From assembly GCA_031841125.1 (NCBI GenBank), contig CM063111.1, positions 59,953,535 to 60,017,534 on the forward strand: a stretch of 64,000 nt of DNA. The letters run 5' to 3'. The position numbers were made by a program, and so were the translations under genes. The stretch is from Acanthococcus lagerstroemiae (Eukaryota; Arthropoda; Insecta; Hemiptera; Eriococcidae). Position 1 is the stretch's first letter. Each line of letters opens with the position of its first letter. Shown here one piece after another: positions 32,860-45,194 of the stretch. The notes under the pieces were generated by a model. It did not search any database. It worked only from the letters and a program-made list of their open reading frames with translations, and had not been told where the DNA came from.

Positions 32860-35800
32860 ATGACCGGCCTGGTGAACTGGAAGGCAATATGCGAAATATT
32901 CAACGAACGCCAAACTCCCGAACGGATGCGGACCATAATAGAGCTTTACGATGAAAAGTCTGACGCCGGGAAGGTGGAATTTCTCTATGAACTGTATACC
33001 CAAGAAGGTCTTTTTCCTAATATCATTAGAGATTCGTCGGGTAAATGCGCTTCACAAGCAAGCGACTTACGGAAACGAGCGAACGTCGCGCTGTGTTCCA
33101 AAAATGCAGCAATGGCCGTGAAACTGTATTGCGAATGTGTTTCTTTTGCCCCTGTGGATTCGGAAGAACTGGCTCTGGCTTATGGTAATCGCTCGATTGC
33201 TTTATGCGGTTTGGGAAGATACGGGCTCGCTTTGATAGACATGAATCGTAGTTTAAAGATTGCAGCATGTCCGAGCTTCTTGAAAGAAAAGCTACTCCGT
33301 CAGAAGGATTTATGTCTAGCTAGGATTGCCGAAGGCTATGCGTTGAATAGTTTGTGTAAGGTGAGCTCACTATTTTACGTGGTTCGTCTCTGCGACGTGA
33401 TGGTAACGCTTTCAGGCGGGGATTTAGAAAAAGGAGATAGGGGGCTACAGTAGCGGCGATGCAAATTGATTAGCTGTTGCTTTTATGTTGGCAGGGGTGT
33501 GGCGGCGGGAGTGCTCCCGGAAAAATATTTTATCTAATGTGGGATACGTAATGACGAATATATAGATGCATTATTATACATTTGTGGCCTGTAATGAGGG
33601 TACAATTCATCATTTTTATTCATTTTTTCCTATTATTGCGTTAAAAATTTCAACCAAGGGGGATGTACCCCGTGGTCCCCTGTGGATCCGCCACTGAACG
33701 CTTTTGACTTTTGGAGACCAGTATTTGCTTATTAAAATATGTAATTCAGTCTATTGTTGGCGTCTTACAATAATCCGATAGCTGTGATTCTTGTCCTTTT
33801 TTCATGTACTAGTCCATTAACCGCTGACCATTATTATCTTAAATTCCAGAAGATGATAGAATTTCCTAATCTCGAATCGTTTCCTAAGATATTCGATGCA
33901 ATAGTGGTTTCCATAATATCTTAATCAATTATATGATTTCAGAAATTGCTGTTGAGTTCGGCGCAGTTAGGCACTACAAGTGGTTTAAAAGAGGCAAGAT
34001 TCATCGATTCTGATATAAGCGATGCCAATTATGATTGGAGATTTCCAGTTCCTCCCGCCGACTTTAAAAACGAGCTCCTGCCCAACACATCCGAAAAAAT
34101 AAAACTGCATCAGACGGGAAAATATGGTACGCATATGATAGCAACGCAAGATATAATGCCAGGTTAGGAATGTAGGTTACTTTAGATTATGCATACAGTT
34201 GTATTGGGATATTTGGAATTAAGTGTTAAGAGTGCTGGTATAAGTGCTGTGTACTCACGTGGGTACCCAAATTAATGAACAGGTGCAGCTTACAAGCACT
34301 TCGAGGGTTCAACGTCGAATTCTCCTGTCCTTTTACCCGGAGAGGGGCACCCATGTATATACTTTATAGTCGTACTGATGAGGCTCTCCATTTGATTCTT
34401 CTTTCACTACTAAATCAGTTATCATTTAACGTCCTTTCAAAAACATGTCAGGGGTAAAACTGTTCAGATTCAATCCGTGAAATTATACCCGAAAGTTCAG
34501 AAATTCAATTTAATTTTACGAACATCGGACGTATCAGTAGCTATTTATTTTGACAATCATTTGAATTTAGTATGTATCGAACGGCCGTTAGGTATGTTTC
34601 TGATGGGAGCGAATTATCTGAAAACAAGCTTCCCGTAGGATTTCTACAGCAGATATCAACCACTTTGATTCCAAGTCCCAATAGCAGCTAGGTAGGTTGT
34701 AAAGGTTAATACACAGTGTTATGCGAAAATAAAATTTGATGACTTTCTGATTTCAGGGGAACTATTAATGATTGCTAAGCCGTACGCCAGCATATTATTT
34801 CCAGCTAACCTATACACTCATTGCTCGAACTGTTTGATCCGGTGCGAAATTCTGATTCCATGTGAAGGTTGCGCATTGGTAGAGTACCTATTTTTAAATG
34901 TGTTGCTTGGAGAAACGTTTCCTCTACTGCTTTTGCTTATCTCTAAATTGAGAGCTTTCATGGTCTGAGCCTCTCGCTTTCTTTCTGTCAGGGTGCGTGA
35001 CTTTCTACCAGTCAGCTTGATTGATTGACTCATTCACTTGCTCTCTATAATTCGTTTCAAAAGTATAACGATCTTTGCTATACTTTCATGGCCAATTACA
35101 CTACACAACAATTTGAAATTTTCCAAGAAACAATGGCATGAGAATGCATGATTCTATATGTATTTTAAACGAGAAATTTAATGCCGATGTTAATTTTTTG
35201 ATTATAGTTCTTTTTTCCCCCTTATCATGCAAATTATAGTGTCATCAAGATGATACTACTGATCGATCAACTAGACGCTTCAGTATTGTTATCGGTATCA
35301 GTGTAGCTATTTTTGCATAACAAAAAAGAGTAAAAAGTGAAGATTTTAATAAAATTTTAATTTTGAATATGGAAAACGAGAAGTTTTCGTATTCGGCATT
35401 CCAAATACATCTAAAATCATATAATGCCATCTCATTGTTTTCTATGCTGTTGTGTAGTCTTATAAGGAAATGGTAGGTGGACGGGTCATTTAAAGCAAGA
35501 ATGAGCGTGAAAAATCAGTCTAGAAAAATTCTCTTGCTGCATGTTTGTTTAATTTTTTATTTTAATTTTTTTTTTAAATTAAAATCAGTCTAGGAAAGAG
35601 TTTTCTTGCTCCATGTTTGTTTAATTTTCGTGTTTTTTTTTTTGTTTTTTTTTTAAATTTGAGTTTTTCTATACTCCGATTTCAAACATACACCAGTGAT
35701 TCAGTTTTAAAACTAAATTTTAGAGGAAGGTCACCCTTTATAAATAGCTCTTACTTAAGAACCTTGGTGCCGGATCTGGTTTTTCAGCTTCATAAGCAAA

Positions 35801-38800
35801 AATCAATGAAAATATGTGCCAAAGCAAAGGCTGAAAAATGTCAAACGTGGGGCCGCCCCTAGGAAATCATGAAGAAAATCGTTTGGAATTCAAGTAAAAC
35901 ATGTCGCAGACGGATCTGCAACCACAGGAGAGCATACAATCTGCAGCCATGTTGTTAATAGAAATTTTCATGGAAATTTCAACCACTGAACTGAATTGTT
36001 ACCATGAAGAGCAAATCATACGGACTGGCCTCCTGTCGGGGGGGGGGGTGCGTTGCGGTTTTCGAGCGTATCGGTGTGTGTGGGGGGGGGCGTAACGGTT
36101 TTCGCTCTCATGGCTGGAAGAAATTTTTATTTTTTTCTCGTCAAGAATCAAGATGCATGCTTTTTTGCCGACCCCCTTGAGTAACGAGGTTACTTGTTTT
36201 CTCTTCTCTTCTCATTTTCAGTTCAGGGGTGCGTATTGTGTTCCATGAAAGTTTTTCTATTAAATACTGAACATGGCTAGAAGAAATAAAAATTGCCATG
36301 GAAATGTAGACCACTGAACTGAATTGTGAACTGACTTGTGACCATGAAGAGCTAAATCATACGGATTGGCTTCGCGCAATACGCGCCACTGAACTGAACT
36401 GTGAACTGAACTGGAAGTGAGAAGAGAAGAGAAAACAAGTAACCTTGTTGCTCGAGGGGGGCCGGCAAAACAGCACGTATCTTGACTCTCGGCAACAAAT
36501 AATGAAAATGTATCAGCCTGTATTCCCTTGCGAGTATCACGTTCCTTGTACCAGCCTGCAAACACTGCGCTCTGCTAGTACATCATCTTGCAGACAAGAC
36601 TGCAGTCACGGGAGAGCATTTTCATGTCTGCTTCGCGGACTGCGCCGACATGAGAATGTCGTTGTCCGCTACGCTCCGCAGAGTACGTTTGCGCTCCATA
36701 TTTTTTGGCGCGCTCATTTTTTGGATGCTACGTTCGCTGGATGATGAGACGATAGTATAGTGCTCACAGGCTGGTACAAGGAACGTGATGCTCGCTAGGG
36801 AATACAGGCTAATACAAGGAGTGTCAGACTCGTAGGCGAATGAAGTGTTGAGTCAGTCAGTCAATCAGCCAGCCCGTAACGCTATTTTCGTCGAGCTCTA
36901 GAGTAACGTTTTTTCCCCGTTACCAGTCAGCCTAGCCAGCCCATAACGTTGTTTTTGTAACGCTCTAGAGTAACCCCACTGCAAGCCAACCTAGCCAGTC
37001 CGTAGCGCGATTTTTGTAACGCTATTTTTGTCACGCTCCAAAGTAACACTTTTTTCCATTGTGCGCTAAAGTAAAGACATGAAAATGTCAAAAAAAAAAT
37101 CCGTGGAAGAATTAATAAATAATTCGACCTGATCCTGCTCTATAAAAAAATTTCCATGGAAATTTTTATTAACTACTGAAGATGGCTGGAAGAAATAAAA
37201 CTTTTTTTCGTTAATGTGCCCTCTCGGGCAGCTGTTTTTTCTTCGTGATGCTTCAAAGTAACGCTCAAAAAGTAATGTTTTTTTTCTTTCGTTTATGTGC
37301 CAGAGTAAAGACATGAAAATATCAAAATGAGATTTTTCATTTTTAATTGCTTAGAATATTTTCTACTTTTAGGACATGTTGGTGGTATTTTCCACATATT
37401 CTTCTATGAAGACAATTTCTGATACCTATTGAAATTTTTGCTAACAATTCCTTGTATAAATCCGGTGGTTAAACTTCGAGGCCCAGGAGGCATGTGTTAC
37501 AATTGAGGAGCCCACTTCCGAAGTGACCTAACTACAAAATTATGATTTCATGAGGTTTTGTTTTCAACACACTCTGTCTTGCCGCGCTATGGGCATACTT
37601 TACAAAAACAAAACCGGCAAATTTTTTCTTGAAGGTCTAACTTATTGATACCTTACCTTTAAAAAATCCGTTACCTACTTTACTGTTCTGCTTGTTTTTC
37701 TCAACACTAAAATTTTGCAGTTGGGTCACTTTGGAAGTGGGCGCCTCAATTATTTTAAAATTTTGATGAAATTACTTTTATAGGATAAGTACTAACTTCC
37801 GGGGAAACCTCGATTAAATTTCGCAAATGTTTGAAATAAGAGACAACCTAATATAGATAGAGGAAATGGAAAAGATAGAAGATGTAGAAGGATATATAAA
37901 ATAAGATATAGAAGAACAGAGAGGAGCACAAATGGATTTGAGTGAAATACTTATTGAAATTGGTTTCTTCACATCGTACACAATTACATTTATTTTTATA
38001 GATGACAGTTTCGTGAAACATGGTTGAATTTGAATTTTTTATTTTATGAGAATTATAGAAATGTACAATCTCAATCTCAATTTGCTTTCAGTTTTATTTT
38101 GTAGCTGAAATGACTGAAACATGACCATCGTTATCAAAAGGTTATTGTGAATCGGTTTATTGCCTATTTGCCCATCTCTGCTTTTAAGCAAATTACAGAT
38201 TATGCACCGCATTCTCAAAAGAAAACAGAAAAATGAAACAGTTCATGAAATCAGTGCATTGTTGGATGTTGGAGAATGTTGAACGTTTCTTTTTTGTTAA
38301 CTAAGGTCTAATATCAACTTTTGAAGCTTCCACGTACCTCCCACCCCTACCACCATTGTTCTATTGTTATGTTTTTGAGCGTAGTATCTGTGTGTATGAT
38401 GTTTGACTTTTTTTTTCTCTGTTCATGGCTATGGACTTATTTACAAGGAGGTTAGGGTTGTACTGGAACAAAGGCCTTTTTTAGATTGAAAAAATGCATA
38501 CTTTTCAAGAAACTGTATGATTTTTCATCCTTCCTAAAATATGTTTCTTATGTGATGATCGTATTGCCTCTCCTTGTAGAAAAATTTCTGGTAACGTCTG
38601 TGGTTAACGTGTAGTCTCAAAAAATTTCTTTAGTCTGGCACTGGTAGATCTACTTCTGTAATTTTCTATACACGTTTTCCCTTCAATATGTTGAATAGAC
38701 GCTCTGGATTTTGGCTCTTGCCTCGGGTCTATCGGGCTCCGTGACTTTCAATATGGCATTTATACAGCAGAAAAGATGTAGGTTCCCGAATCTCAGATTT

Positions 38801-41800
38801 CGGCTCATTTTGGATTCTGGCCCTTGGCTGTGAGGTATCTGCTTGGTGTTTTCCGTGTTTGCTTGTCTTTCATTCTGTTTGTATGGTTGCCTATCTATCT
38901 GGCTGCTTGTCTTCCTTCGTGCTTATCTGTTTGCGTAGCTGATTGGTGGATGAAGCATCTTCGCCCCTGCAATTTTTAGATTCAGGCAAACAACCGCGTT
39001 AACACGCCTGGCTTTTTTCCTAGCGAAGACCCGGAGAGGGTAGGTTTCTAGAATTCAGAGAAAATAAGATCATTTTTTCATTACAATTTCCTCAGTCTTG
39101 TAATCTTTTTCATGAGTGTTCGATGGCTTAAAAGTGGATGCAGATGTTGGATTTTGATTTCGTTCTGTCTGTCTTTCTGCCTGCTTGTCTATGTGTCCAT
39201 CTACCAGCGTTTCTTTCTTTTCTTTTGCCCGGTTGTCTATTTCTCTCACGGAGAGGCTGGTTTGATGGCTATGTCTCAGGTTAATTAATGAATTCACCCG
39301 TGCAAGTTGTTTGATTTGAAGTAGGCAAGCTCCAGCTGTTTTTCTTTTTGAACAGAGAAAAAGGAGCCCAGGGGTTCTTAAGGTAGAGATCAATCGATGA
39401 TTTGGTTAGCTGTCGATTACCGATTACTTTTCTGTATAAAAGTGGCTGCGAAATTTTATGCAATTTCGACTGCCAGCTATGAAAATTACTGGTTCCTTGT
39501 TTCTGTCGACCTGCTGTTAGACCCGATGCGCAAAATCCTGCCAGTTACCCAGATAACTAAAGGGGAACCAAGAGTAATTGACGGATTTCTGGGTTTTCTG
39601 AGGGTAACTGAGGGTTGCAAATGGGTAACTTTTCCGCGGAAAACTAGAGAGTAACTAATTGCGCATCGGGGATGTCCGCAGTCGGCTACTAAGCACGTGA
39701 TTTGTAGTCCCTGGTATGGCTTTCAAAAACAAAGGCCCAGTTCTGTAAATTTGGTAATTCGTACTGGTAGATTGATCATGTGTCTCCCTTTTTCTAGGTC
39801 ATGTTTTGCGGAGAGCGCTGCCGCAACGAAGCCCTCAATCGATTTCATCGACTAGAGTGTGAAATATTGATCTTCTTGTTGGCGGTGGCGCCGTATAAAG
39901 AGGAACTACTAACGTTACGAATACTATCAATGGTCACGAAACAAGGCGCGGGTTTGGCTGAGCTAATGGAACATCCGGTTTACATGCAGCCGTTCACTAG
40001 GACTAAACGGGATTTGACCGCCAAATTCGACCCCGATGATTACAGTAACTTCCATAATCTGCAGCATCATTTTGAAGACGCGTGGGACTCTGTGCAGTTG
40101 GAGAGGGCAGGGATGGCAGCCTATTTTGTGCACATACTAATGAAGTCGTCGTTGTTCGACGATGTCAACAAAAGAAACGGAATTTCAGTTGTAGTTAGTA
40201 TAGTGTGTCTGTGTACGCGTCTACGTCTGCTTTTGAGCGTTAGTTTTTGTGGAGAAATAGCGGACTGATCCGAAATAATATTGTTGCAGGAACCGCGATC
40301 CGGTTTGACAGATGCGGAGCGCTTCGTCGGGTGCCTCATACTGAAGTTCTTGTTAACCGTTAATTGTAACCATCATTTCCTCTCGGAAAAAGCGTCGTTA
40401 ACAGAAATGACCTCGTTGAAAGACCCGTTTGTGTTGAATACCGCCACCATTGGCTGTGGAGTGTTCACTCTTCTTAGTCTGGTGAATCACTCGTGCGAAG
40501 CCAATATTTTCTTGCTGCCGTATAGAAATCGCCTGGTTGTGCACTCTGTGAATCCGATTGCTGCCGGCGAACAGGTATACACAGTTGATTGTTTCCTACC
40601 GTGTTGCCAACCCTGTCGAGTGTGGAGGGAGAAAGGGGGGATACCCCGAGTCTGGACTTTCAGGGGGCCCGATATGTTTAAAAGACCTGAATTTATTTCA
40701 ACGCTTACGGCTACATCATACACTGTACATCTAATCAGCAATCACTCCTTACATCATGAAAGAAAGCTCTTATCCTTTAGCTTATAACTTTTCCCCTCCT
40801 GACAAAAGAAAAAATTTCCTCCAGGCCCTCTCTTTCTCTCTACGGGGCTGCGTGTTGCTTGAAAATTGGTGCAAAATTTGAGTTTTTCTTTTTTACCATT
40901 GGCGGCGAACAGTTGTTTTGAATTCTCTTGCGGTGAAAAATGGAGTGGAGAGCGGTACACTCCTATTCCGAATTTAAAGTTGAATAGCGATTACAGTGTC
41001 AGTATAGTGAGGGTGTAGATCAAGATTCGTCTGTTGGCCGGGTGTCATTTGAGTGCGTCGTAAGTTAAACTATATACGGTACGTCGGTATTCTGGTGCTT
41101 GCATTCAGCAGTGGCTTAGTGTCAATAAGTCTTGGGAGAACTGGAATGATGCTCGTCAGATTTCAAATGAGTTCTTGCAGAGCTTAATTCAGGGAGTTGA
41201 CCCCCCGGCAGGACTCCCCCGCCGTTACTACTTGGCTGCGTCGCCACACGTACCATGACGAGGAGGTGAGGGGTAAGGGAAGAGGAAACGCGTCCGGCTG
41301 TGAGGTCCCTGAATTCCAGGCGAGCGCTCAAGGAGTGCGGACCTCGGTCAGTAGGGAACCCCATGGTGGCTCTGACAGGACGTGCGCACCGGATGCGGCA
41401 CGGCGAAATGGAGGCTCGGGCCGGCCTCAAAGCGTCCCTCCGGCCACTGATGCGATACTCGAAAAGGTAGTTTCCGGGGCCGGGGGTGCGGTGTCTCAGG
41501 GACCACTTTGGCTTGCGTGCATCGCCATACGTCCCACCACACTATAGAGTATAGACACAGTCTGAGGGATGTTTTTGGAACATGGTAGAGTTGAAACGAG
41601 TCTAGATACTTGAGTATGCGTAAAAAGTTGGAGAGTTTGAATGAGTGCACTAGTCTTAACGAATTCCAAATAAGTCTTGAAAGAACCTAAATGAGGAGTG
41701 AATTTAAGAATTGAACGAGTCTTAAAATGTTCTCTTTTCATCGTATCTAGAACGCGTCATATTTTTCCATACCAACAATCCACAAGTTTTTTTGTTTCAT

Positions 41801-43927
41801 CAGTTAGGTTAAGGTTCCATAATTTGTCAATGTCTATATTAAGTAAGTGGGAATTTGGATAAATGCTCTTATTCCTGCAGCCAACCACAGTCGCCATGCA
41901 AAGGATGTTTATTGGGCTCTTGCGGTGGGTTTCTTGCAGGGCAAGGATGTAATAATTTTGGTTGTTACATAATATGGATAATCAAACGGTCTACAATTGC
42001 AGAGATTATCTTTAGCGGTGACCTTGAAAAATGCCTTTTTGTTGTTGGTTTTTTCAAGTGTTTTCGCGTTCTAGAAATGGTAGGATTTATCAGCGATTGT
42101 AGTAGTTTGAAGTACTTTGAGAATTCTTTTAGCTCATTTAATAAAACTATCTTGAAATATTCGCTGCCTAGGGGCACCACGTAGAGGTTCCTACCGTGCC
42201 TCCTTACAATGTTCCGAGAAAGTTTTAATTTTAGTCTAAATGCAGTCTTAATCAGACTTTGCACAGTCAGTTTCTCTATAGACTGTCCCTTCTGATTACG
42301 TGACTAAAGTAACTTGAGAATGCGTCTCCTGCTGATTGTGCTGAGTCTATCTTTTACGCCAAGTGCTTCGCGTATCGACGCATTCGTTCTCTTCTCGGTC
42401 CATGGGATTCTCAGCATACGTCTATAGCAGTACATCTCGAAAGCCTCAATCCGCTGTATGTCAGCGTTTTTCACTGTCCAGCAGTCTGCTGCATACAAAA
42501 ATATTGGAAAAATCAGTGACTTGATTTTTTTCAGCTTGGTGTGTTTTGTGACATCATGACTTTTCCAGAGTCGATTGAGCTTTTTTACTGCTGTTTTTGT
42601 GATTGCCACTCTCTTTATTTCTCCTTCTGAGCCGCCTCTGTTGAACACCGTAGAGCCCACCCGTTGAAGATTTTGATGTGCGTATCCAAGTGGAACGCAT
42701 TCGGAAAACCACTTCCACTACTACATTGATGAGCTCTGTATATAAAACGGGGTTAGATGCAAGAGTGGTAGTAAAGATACGTCGTCGGCGTAGCGCCACT
42801 GACATTCGCATTCCATGCGCGTGCGTTTTCTTTGAAAAGACAAAAGGTCGTCGCAACTAGATTTTCATGTTTTTAGTGGGAAAATCTTCAACGGGCAAGT
42901 ATGTGAAGTCTTGCACTACTTCTATTCCACCCATATCTGTGATCCCTGGCTGGTTGTCATTCGTGCGGTCGACGATCATAATTTTAGTTTCGGACTTATT
43001 TATTCTCACGCCCACCGCGGCACCAGCTGCCTCTACTCTCCTCAGTAGTTCCCTCAGTTCTTCTATCGTTGTGGCTAGCAGAGTGGTGTTTTCTGCATAT
43101 CTAAGGTCAGATATTCTTTTCCCTCCTAGCTATATTCCTTTTCCCATCCACCCAGGGCTTCTCTCATAACCCACTCACCATAGGCGTTGAAGAGGCTTAA
43201 TACTCCCGTTTTTGAGGCTTCGAGTCATCTTGTGGCCCTTTATTCCCGTTACTGATTTTCTAATTGAAAGTGCTTTACCTGATACCCCTCCCAATTGATG
43301 TCACTGATCCGTGCCCTTCTCGAATTCACAGCCCAAATTAAGTGTCTACTCTTATATGAGATTCTCGAAGCGACATAAATATATGTATAGTTTCTTATTA
43401 CACGGTTTTGTATTCTCCTGTGTTTGACAGGTGTTCACTAGTTACGGATGTCAGTACTTAGTCGAGTCTTGGGACGAGCGACAGGATTACTTGAGGAACG
43501 AGTATTACTTCGAATGCGATTGCAAACCATGTGTTGAGAATTGGCCGAAATATGATTATTTACCCCGCATAGATATGAAATTGACTTCTGGAAAGTAAAT
43601 AGTAACTTTCATTTCATCGACCCGTGCGTAATTCCACGTTGTTTGCTTTTTTGATTGTAGTCTAACTTTATTGATGTTATAATGGTTTCTAGAGTTAAGC
43701 TTAACAAGCTGAAGAAGTCCTGTAAACGGTTTAAAATGTTGATAGCGCAGTCTGAAGCCGGTGCTATGATCGCTCAGGAGTTCAAGTTTTTGTGTAAGCA
43801 TTTGAAATTGTTGCACGACAGTGTCCAGAAGCCGTGGTGGGAACACCCCGAGTGTGCGGAATTTATCATGCGTACCTTACAGGTTAATGCTGATAATAAA
43901 TATTCACAGTTTGATATTATGTGTTGA
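32860..43927 (+). CDS. SMYD4: SMYD4-like TPR/SET/MYND protein, gene 1, seven exons, 640 aa
   Basis: Exons: 32,860-33,360; 33,943-34,162; 34,757-34,878; 39,798-40,193; 40,290-40,574; 43,431-43,594; 43,693-43,927. Joined length 1,923 nt, 640 residues plus stop, intron phases 0,1,0,0,0,2. Residues ~60-160 form TPR-like helices (YGNRSIALCGLGRYGLALID). The SET N-part is GTHMIATQDIMPGELL (~227-244). MYND zinc cysteines/histidine span 263-302 (CSNC...CEGC...CGERC...H...C). The SET core has NHSC (479-482) and TSYG (511-514). A post-SET CDCKPC ends at 542. Such proteins are putative lysine methyltransferases or chromatin/chaperone regulators in cytoplasm and nucleus. The ATG at 32,860 follows GATC and starts the conserved region. 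The intron-4 donor could be shifted 3 bp. Intron 3 (4.9 kb) and intron 5 (2.9 kb) carry repeats. A further downstream exon cannot be excluded. SmydA-type relatives are the alternative family placement. Confidence 0.88.
33413..33696. mobile_element. 284-bp hAT-type MITE in intron 1 of SMYD4-like gene 1
   Basis: The left end CAGGCGGGGATTTAG and right end GGATCCGCCACTG form a short imperfect terminal inverted repeat of CAGTGGCGG type. AACGCTTT flanks both sides exactly (33,405-33,412 and 33,697-33,704), the 8-bp duplication expected of hAT. No coding capacity. Confidence 0.85.
35513..35635. repeat. Two tandem ~70-bp units
   Basis: AAATCAGTCTAGRAA, TTCTTGCTSCATGTTTGTTTAATTTT recur twice in order, separated by a T/A-rich linker. 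It lies in intron 3 of SMYD4-like gene 1. Confidence 0.6.
36155..36830. repeat. Cluster of nested long inverted repeats
   Basis: One arm pair of about 70 bp lies at 36,155-36,225 and 36,405-36,478 (GTTACTTGTTTTCTCTTCTC on one side, its inverse GAGAAGAGAAAACAAGTAAC on the other). A second pair of about 45 bp lies at 36,517-36,560 and 36,768-36,815 (CACGTTCCTTGTACCAGCCT and its inverse). A direct repeat, CCACTGAACTGAATTG with GACCATGAAGAGC, links 35,980 and 36,310. The GC-rich piece at 36,590-36,730 lies between the second arms. It lies in intron 3 of SMYD4-like gene 1 and is probably a compound foldback insertion. Confidence 0.65.
36860..37060. repeat. Short tandem array of ~60-bp units
   Basis: Units carry CAGCCTAGCCAGCCCRTAACG, ATTTTTGTAACGCT and CTAGAGTAAC in the same order, three times with drift. 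Downstream, GTAAAGACATGAAAATRTCAAA recurs at about 37,070 and 37,304. No coding potential. Confidence 0.55.
39522..39670. mobile_element. 149-bp CCCGAT-ended element, TSD GA
   Basis: Ends CCCGATGCGCAA and TTGCGCATCGGG are perfect inverse complements (12 bp). GA flanks both sides (39,520-39,521 and 39,671-39,672). The interior contains short GGGTAACT and GGGGAACC motifs shared with the elements at 24,222 and 51,490. It lies in intron 3 of SMYD4-like gene 1, about 130 bp before exon 4. Confidence 0.8.
41195..41545 (+). mobile_element. R1-like LINE 3'-tail fragment
   Basis: The plus strand CCCCCGGCAGGACTCCCCCGCC, CGCCACACGTACCATGACGAGGAGGTGAGGGG and TTGGCTTGCGTGCATCGCCATACGTCC follow in order the 3' region of the copy at 44,235-45,065 and the inverse of 6,387-6,700. 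It lies in intron 5 of SMYD4-like gene 1. No coding part survives. Confidence 0.65.
42300..43180 (-). mobile_element. RTE/BovB-like LINE reverse-transcriptase fragment
   Basis: The minus strand reads LRYAENTTLLATTIEELREL, GVRINKSETKIMIVDRTNDQ and VQDFTYL (43,110 down to 42,898), then GSTVFNRGGSEGEIKR, PIFLYAADCWTVKNADIQRI and MYCYRRMLRIPWTEKRTNAS (42,655 down to 42,370). YAEN replaces the catalytic YADD, so the enzyme is dead. The two halves are separated exactly by the CCCGTT-ended element at 42,660-42,895. It lies in intron 5 of SMYD4-like gene 1. Confidence 0.8.
42660..42895. mobile_element. 236-bp CCCGTT-ended element, TSD CA, inside an RTE-like gene
   Basis: Ends CCCGTTGAAGATTTT and AAAATCTTCAACGGG are perfect over 15 bp. 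CA flanks both sides (42,658-42,659 and 42,896-42,897). Removing the element with one CA turns the minus-strand reading into DFTYLGSTVFN without a break, which is the conserved form of this part of RTE-like reverse transcriptases. The insertion boundaries and 2-bp duplication are therefore well supported. No coding capacity of its own. Confidence 0.85.
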
Positions 43928-44234
43928 GGAAATTCAGTGTTCTGTATGTTGGCGCTCGTTTGTATGCGGCCAAAATTAGGAAAGTTATTAATTTAATGGT
44001 GTGTAAGTTGACGAAATTTCATGCAATGGATGATGTAGGTACGTTTTCATGTTCTGCAGTAAAACTTTGGAAAGTCGTTCATAGGGTCAGTTTGCCTCCA
44101 AATATCTCGTTTTCGTTATCTCGAACATCGAGCAAGTATTTCAGCTGTTTATAATACACGTGTAACGTCATGTTTTTGTTTTATTTCATGGCGTAATTAG
44201 CAGGTAGGCCTAATGAGAGGGGGTACCTGGGAGA

Positions 44235-45065
44235 CTTTTGATCGACCGAGGGCGAGTGGACCCGAGCGCCAATACGCAACCTCGATCAGTGGGCAGGCAG
44301 GTCCCATGGGGAGCTGAACTTTCACCTGACCCAAGTTTTGAGCGGCCTCGGGTGCTTCGGCACTTACTTACATCGGATGACGATAGCGCCGAGCCCCGTG
44401 TGCACGCACTGTGATCGAGGGGCAGAGGACAACCCCTGGCACATTCTGTTGGAGTGTGAGACCTGGGAGCAGGAGAGGTGCCGGACGGTAACAAGGATCG
44501 ATCCCGGCAATGACAGTAACATTGACGATGGCGTGATCGACCGTCTCACGCCGGCAGTGCTGAATAGTAGAAGGAAGATGGAACCGGGTGTCGGCCTTTA
44601 TTTCGACTACCACGAAGAAGAAGATAGAGACGCAATGGTCGAGGCAGAGGGTCTTGACGTACAAAGCTCGGCCCACACTGAACACAACGACTCTGTACCA
44701 TTCTACAGCTGCTGCAGACCCTCCGGCAGGATTCTCCCCGCCATCGTCATCTTCCGCCGTCGCCACACGTACTAAAACGAGGAGGTGAGGGGTGAAGGAA
44801 GCAAGCTGACTTCGGCTATGGTGCACCCGAATTTCAGGTTAACGCTGGGTGAGCGTTTTGCCGCGGTCAGTAGAGCGTCCCATAGTGGCGCTGGCAGGAC
44901 TGCGCGAATCCGAAGGAAGTAGAGGTGAAATGGAGGCCCGGGGCAGCCTCAAGACGCCCGTCTGGTCACCGATGTAATACTCGAAATGGTAGTTTCCAGG
45001 GCCAGGGGTGCAGTGCCTGGGGAGCCAATTTGGCACGCAGACATCGCCATATGCTCCACCTACGG
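44235..45065 (+). mobile_element. R1-like LINE 3' end with C-terminal zinc-binding segment
   Basis: The plus-strand frame at 44,338-44,775 reads SGLGCFGTYLHRMTIAPSPV followed by CTHCDRGAEDNPWHILLEC, a CCHC-type segment found near the C-terminus of R1-clade pol proteins. Next come RKMEPGVGLYFDYHEEED and a 3' untranslated tail whose end (GCACGCAGACATCGCCATATGC) matches the other copies. A 5'-truncated copy lying between SMYD4-like genes 1 and 2. This is the best preserved C-terminal end of the family in the window. Confidence 0.75.
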
Positions 45066-45194
45066 AAGTCCTTGAATTTGCTGCGTACAGAAAGCATTTT
45101 TCTTAACCCCATTGAATTTGGTTACTAAACTTCTTTGAGTACAAGTATTTAATGATGGCCTTGAATACCAGTGCTTGAGGATGCTTAGTGACTA

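Noticed and set aside
43921..44154. Extra frame after the stop of SMYD4-like gene 1
   Set aside because: A GTTAAT donor at 43,883 could in principle continue the gene, but the following frame is not similar to gene 2 and no acceptor is convincing.
44368..44826. Minus-strand frame of 152 codons
   Set aside because: Antisense to the R1-like C-terminal segment, where CTHCDRGAEDNPWHILLEC on the plus strand is the meaningful reading.
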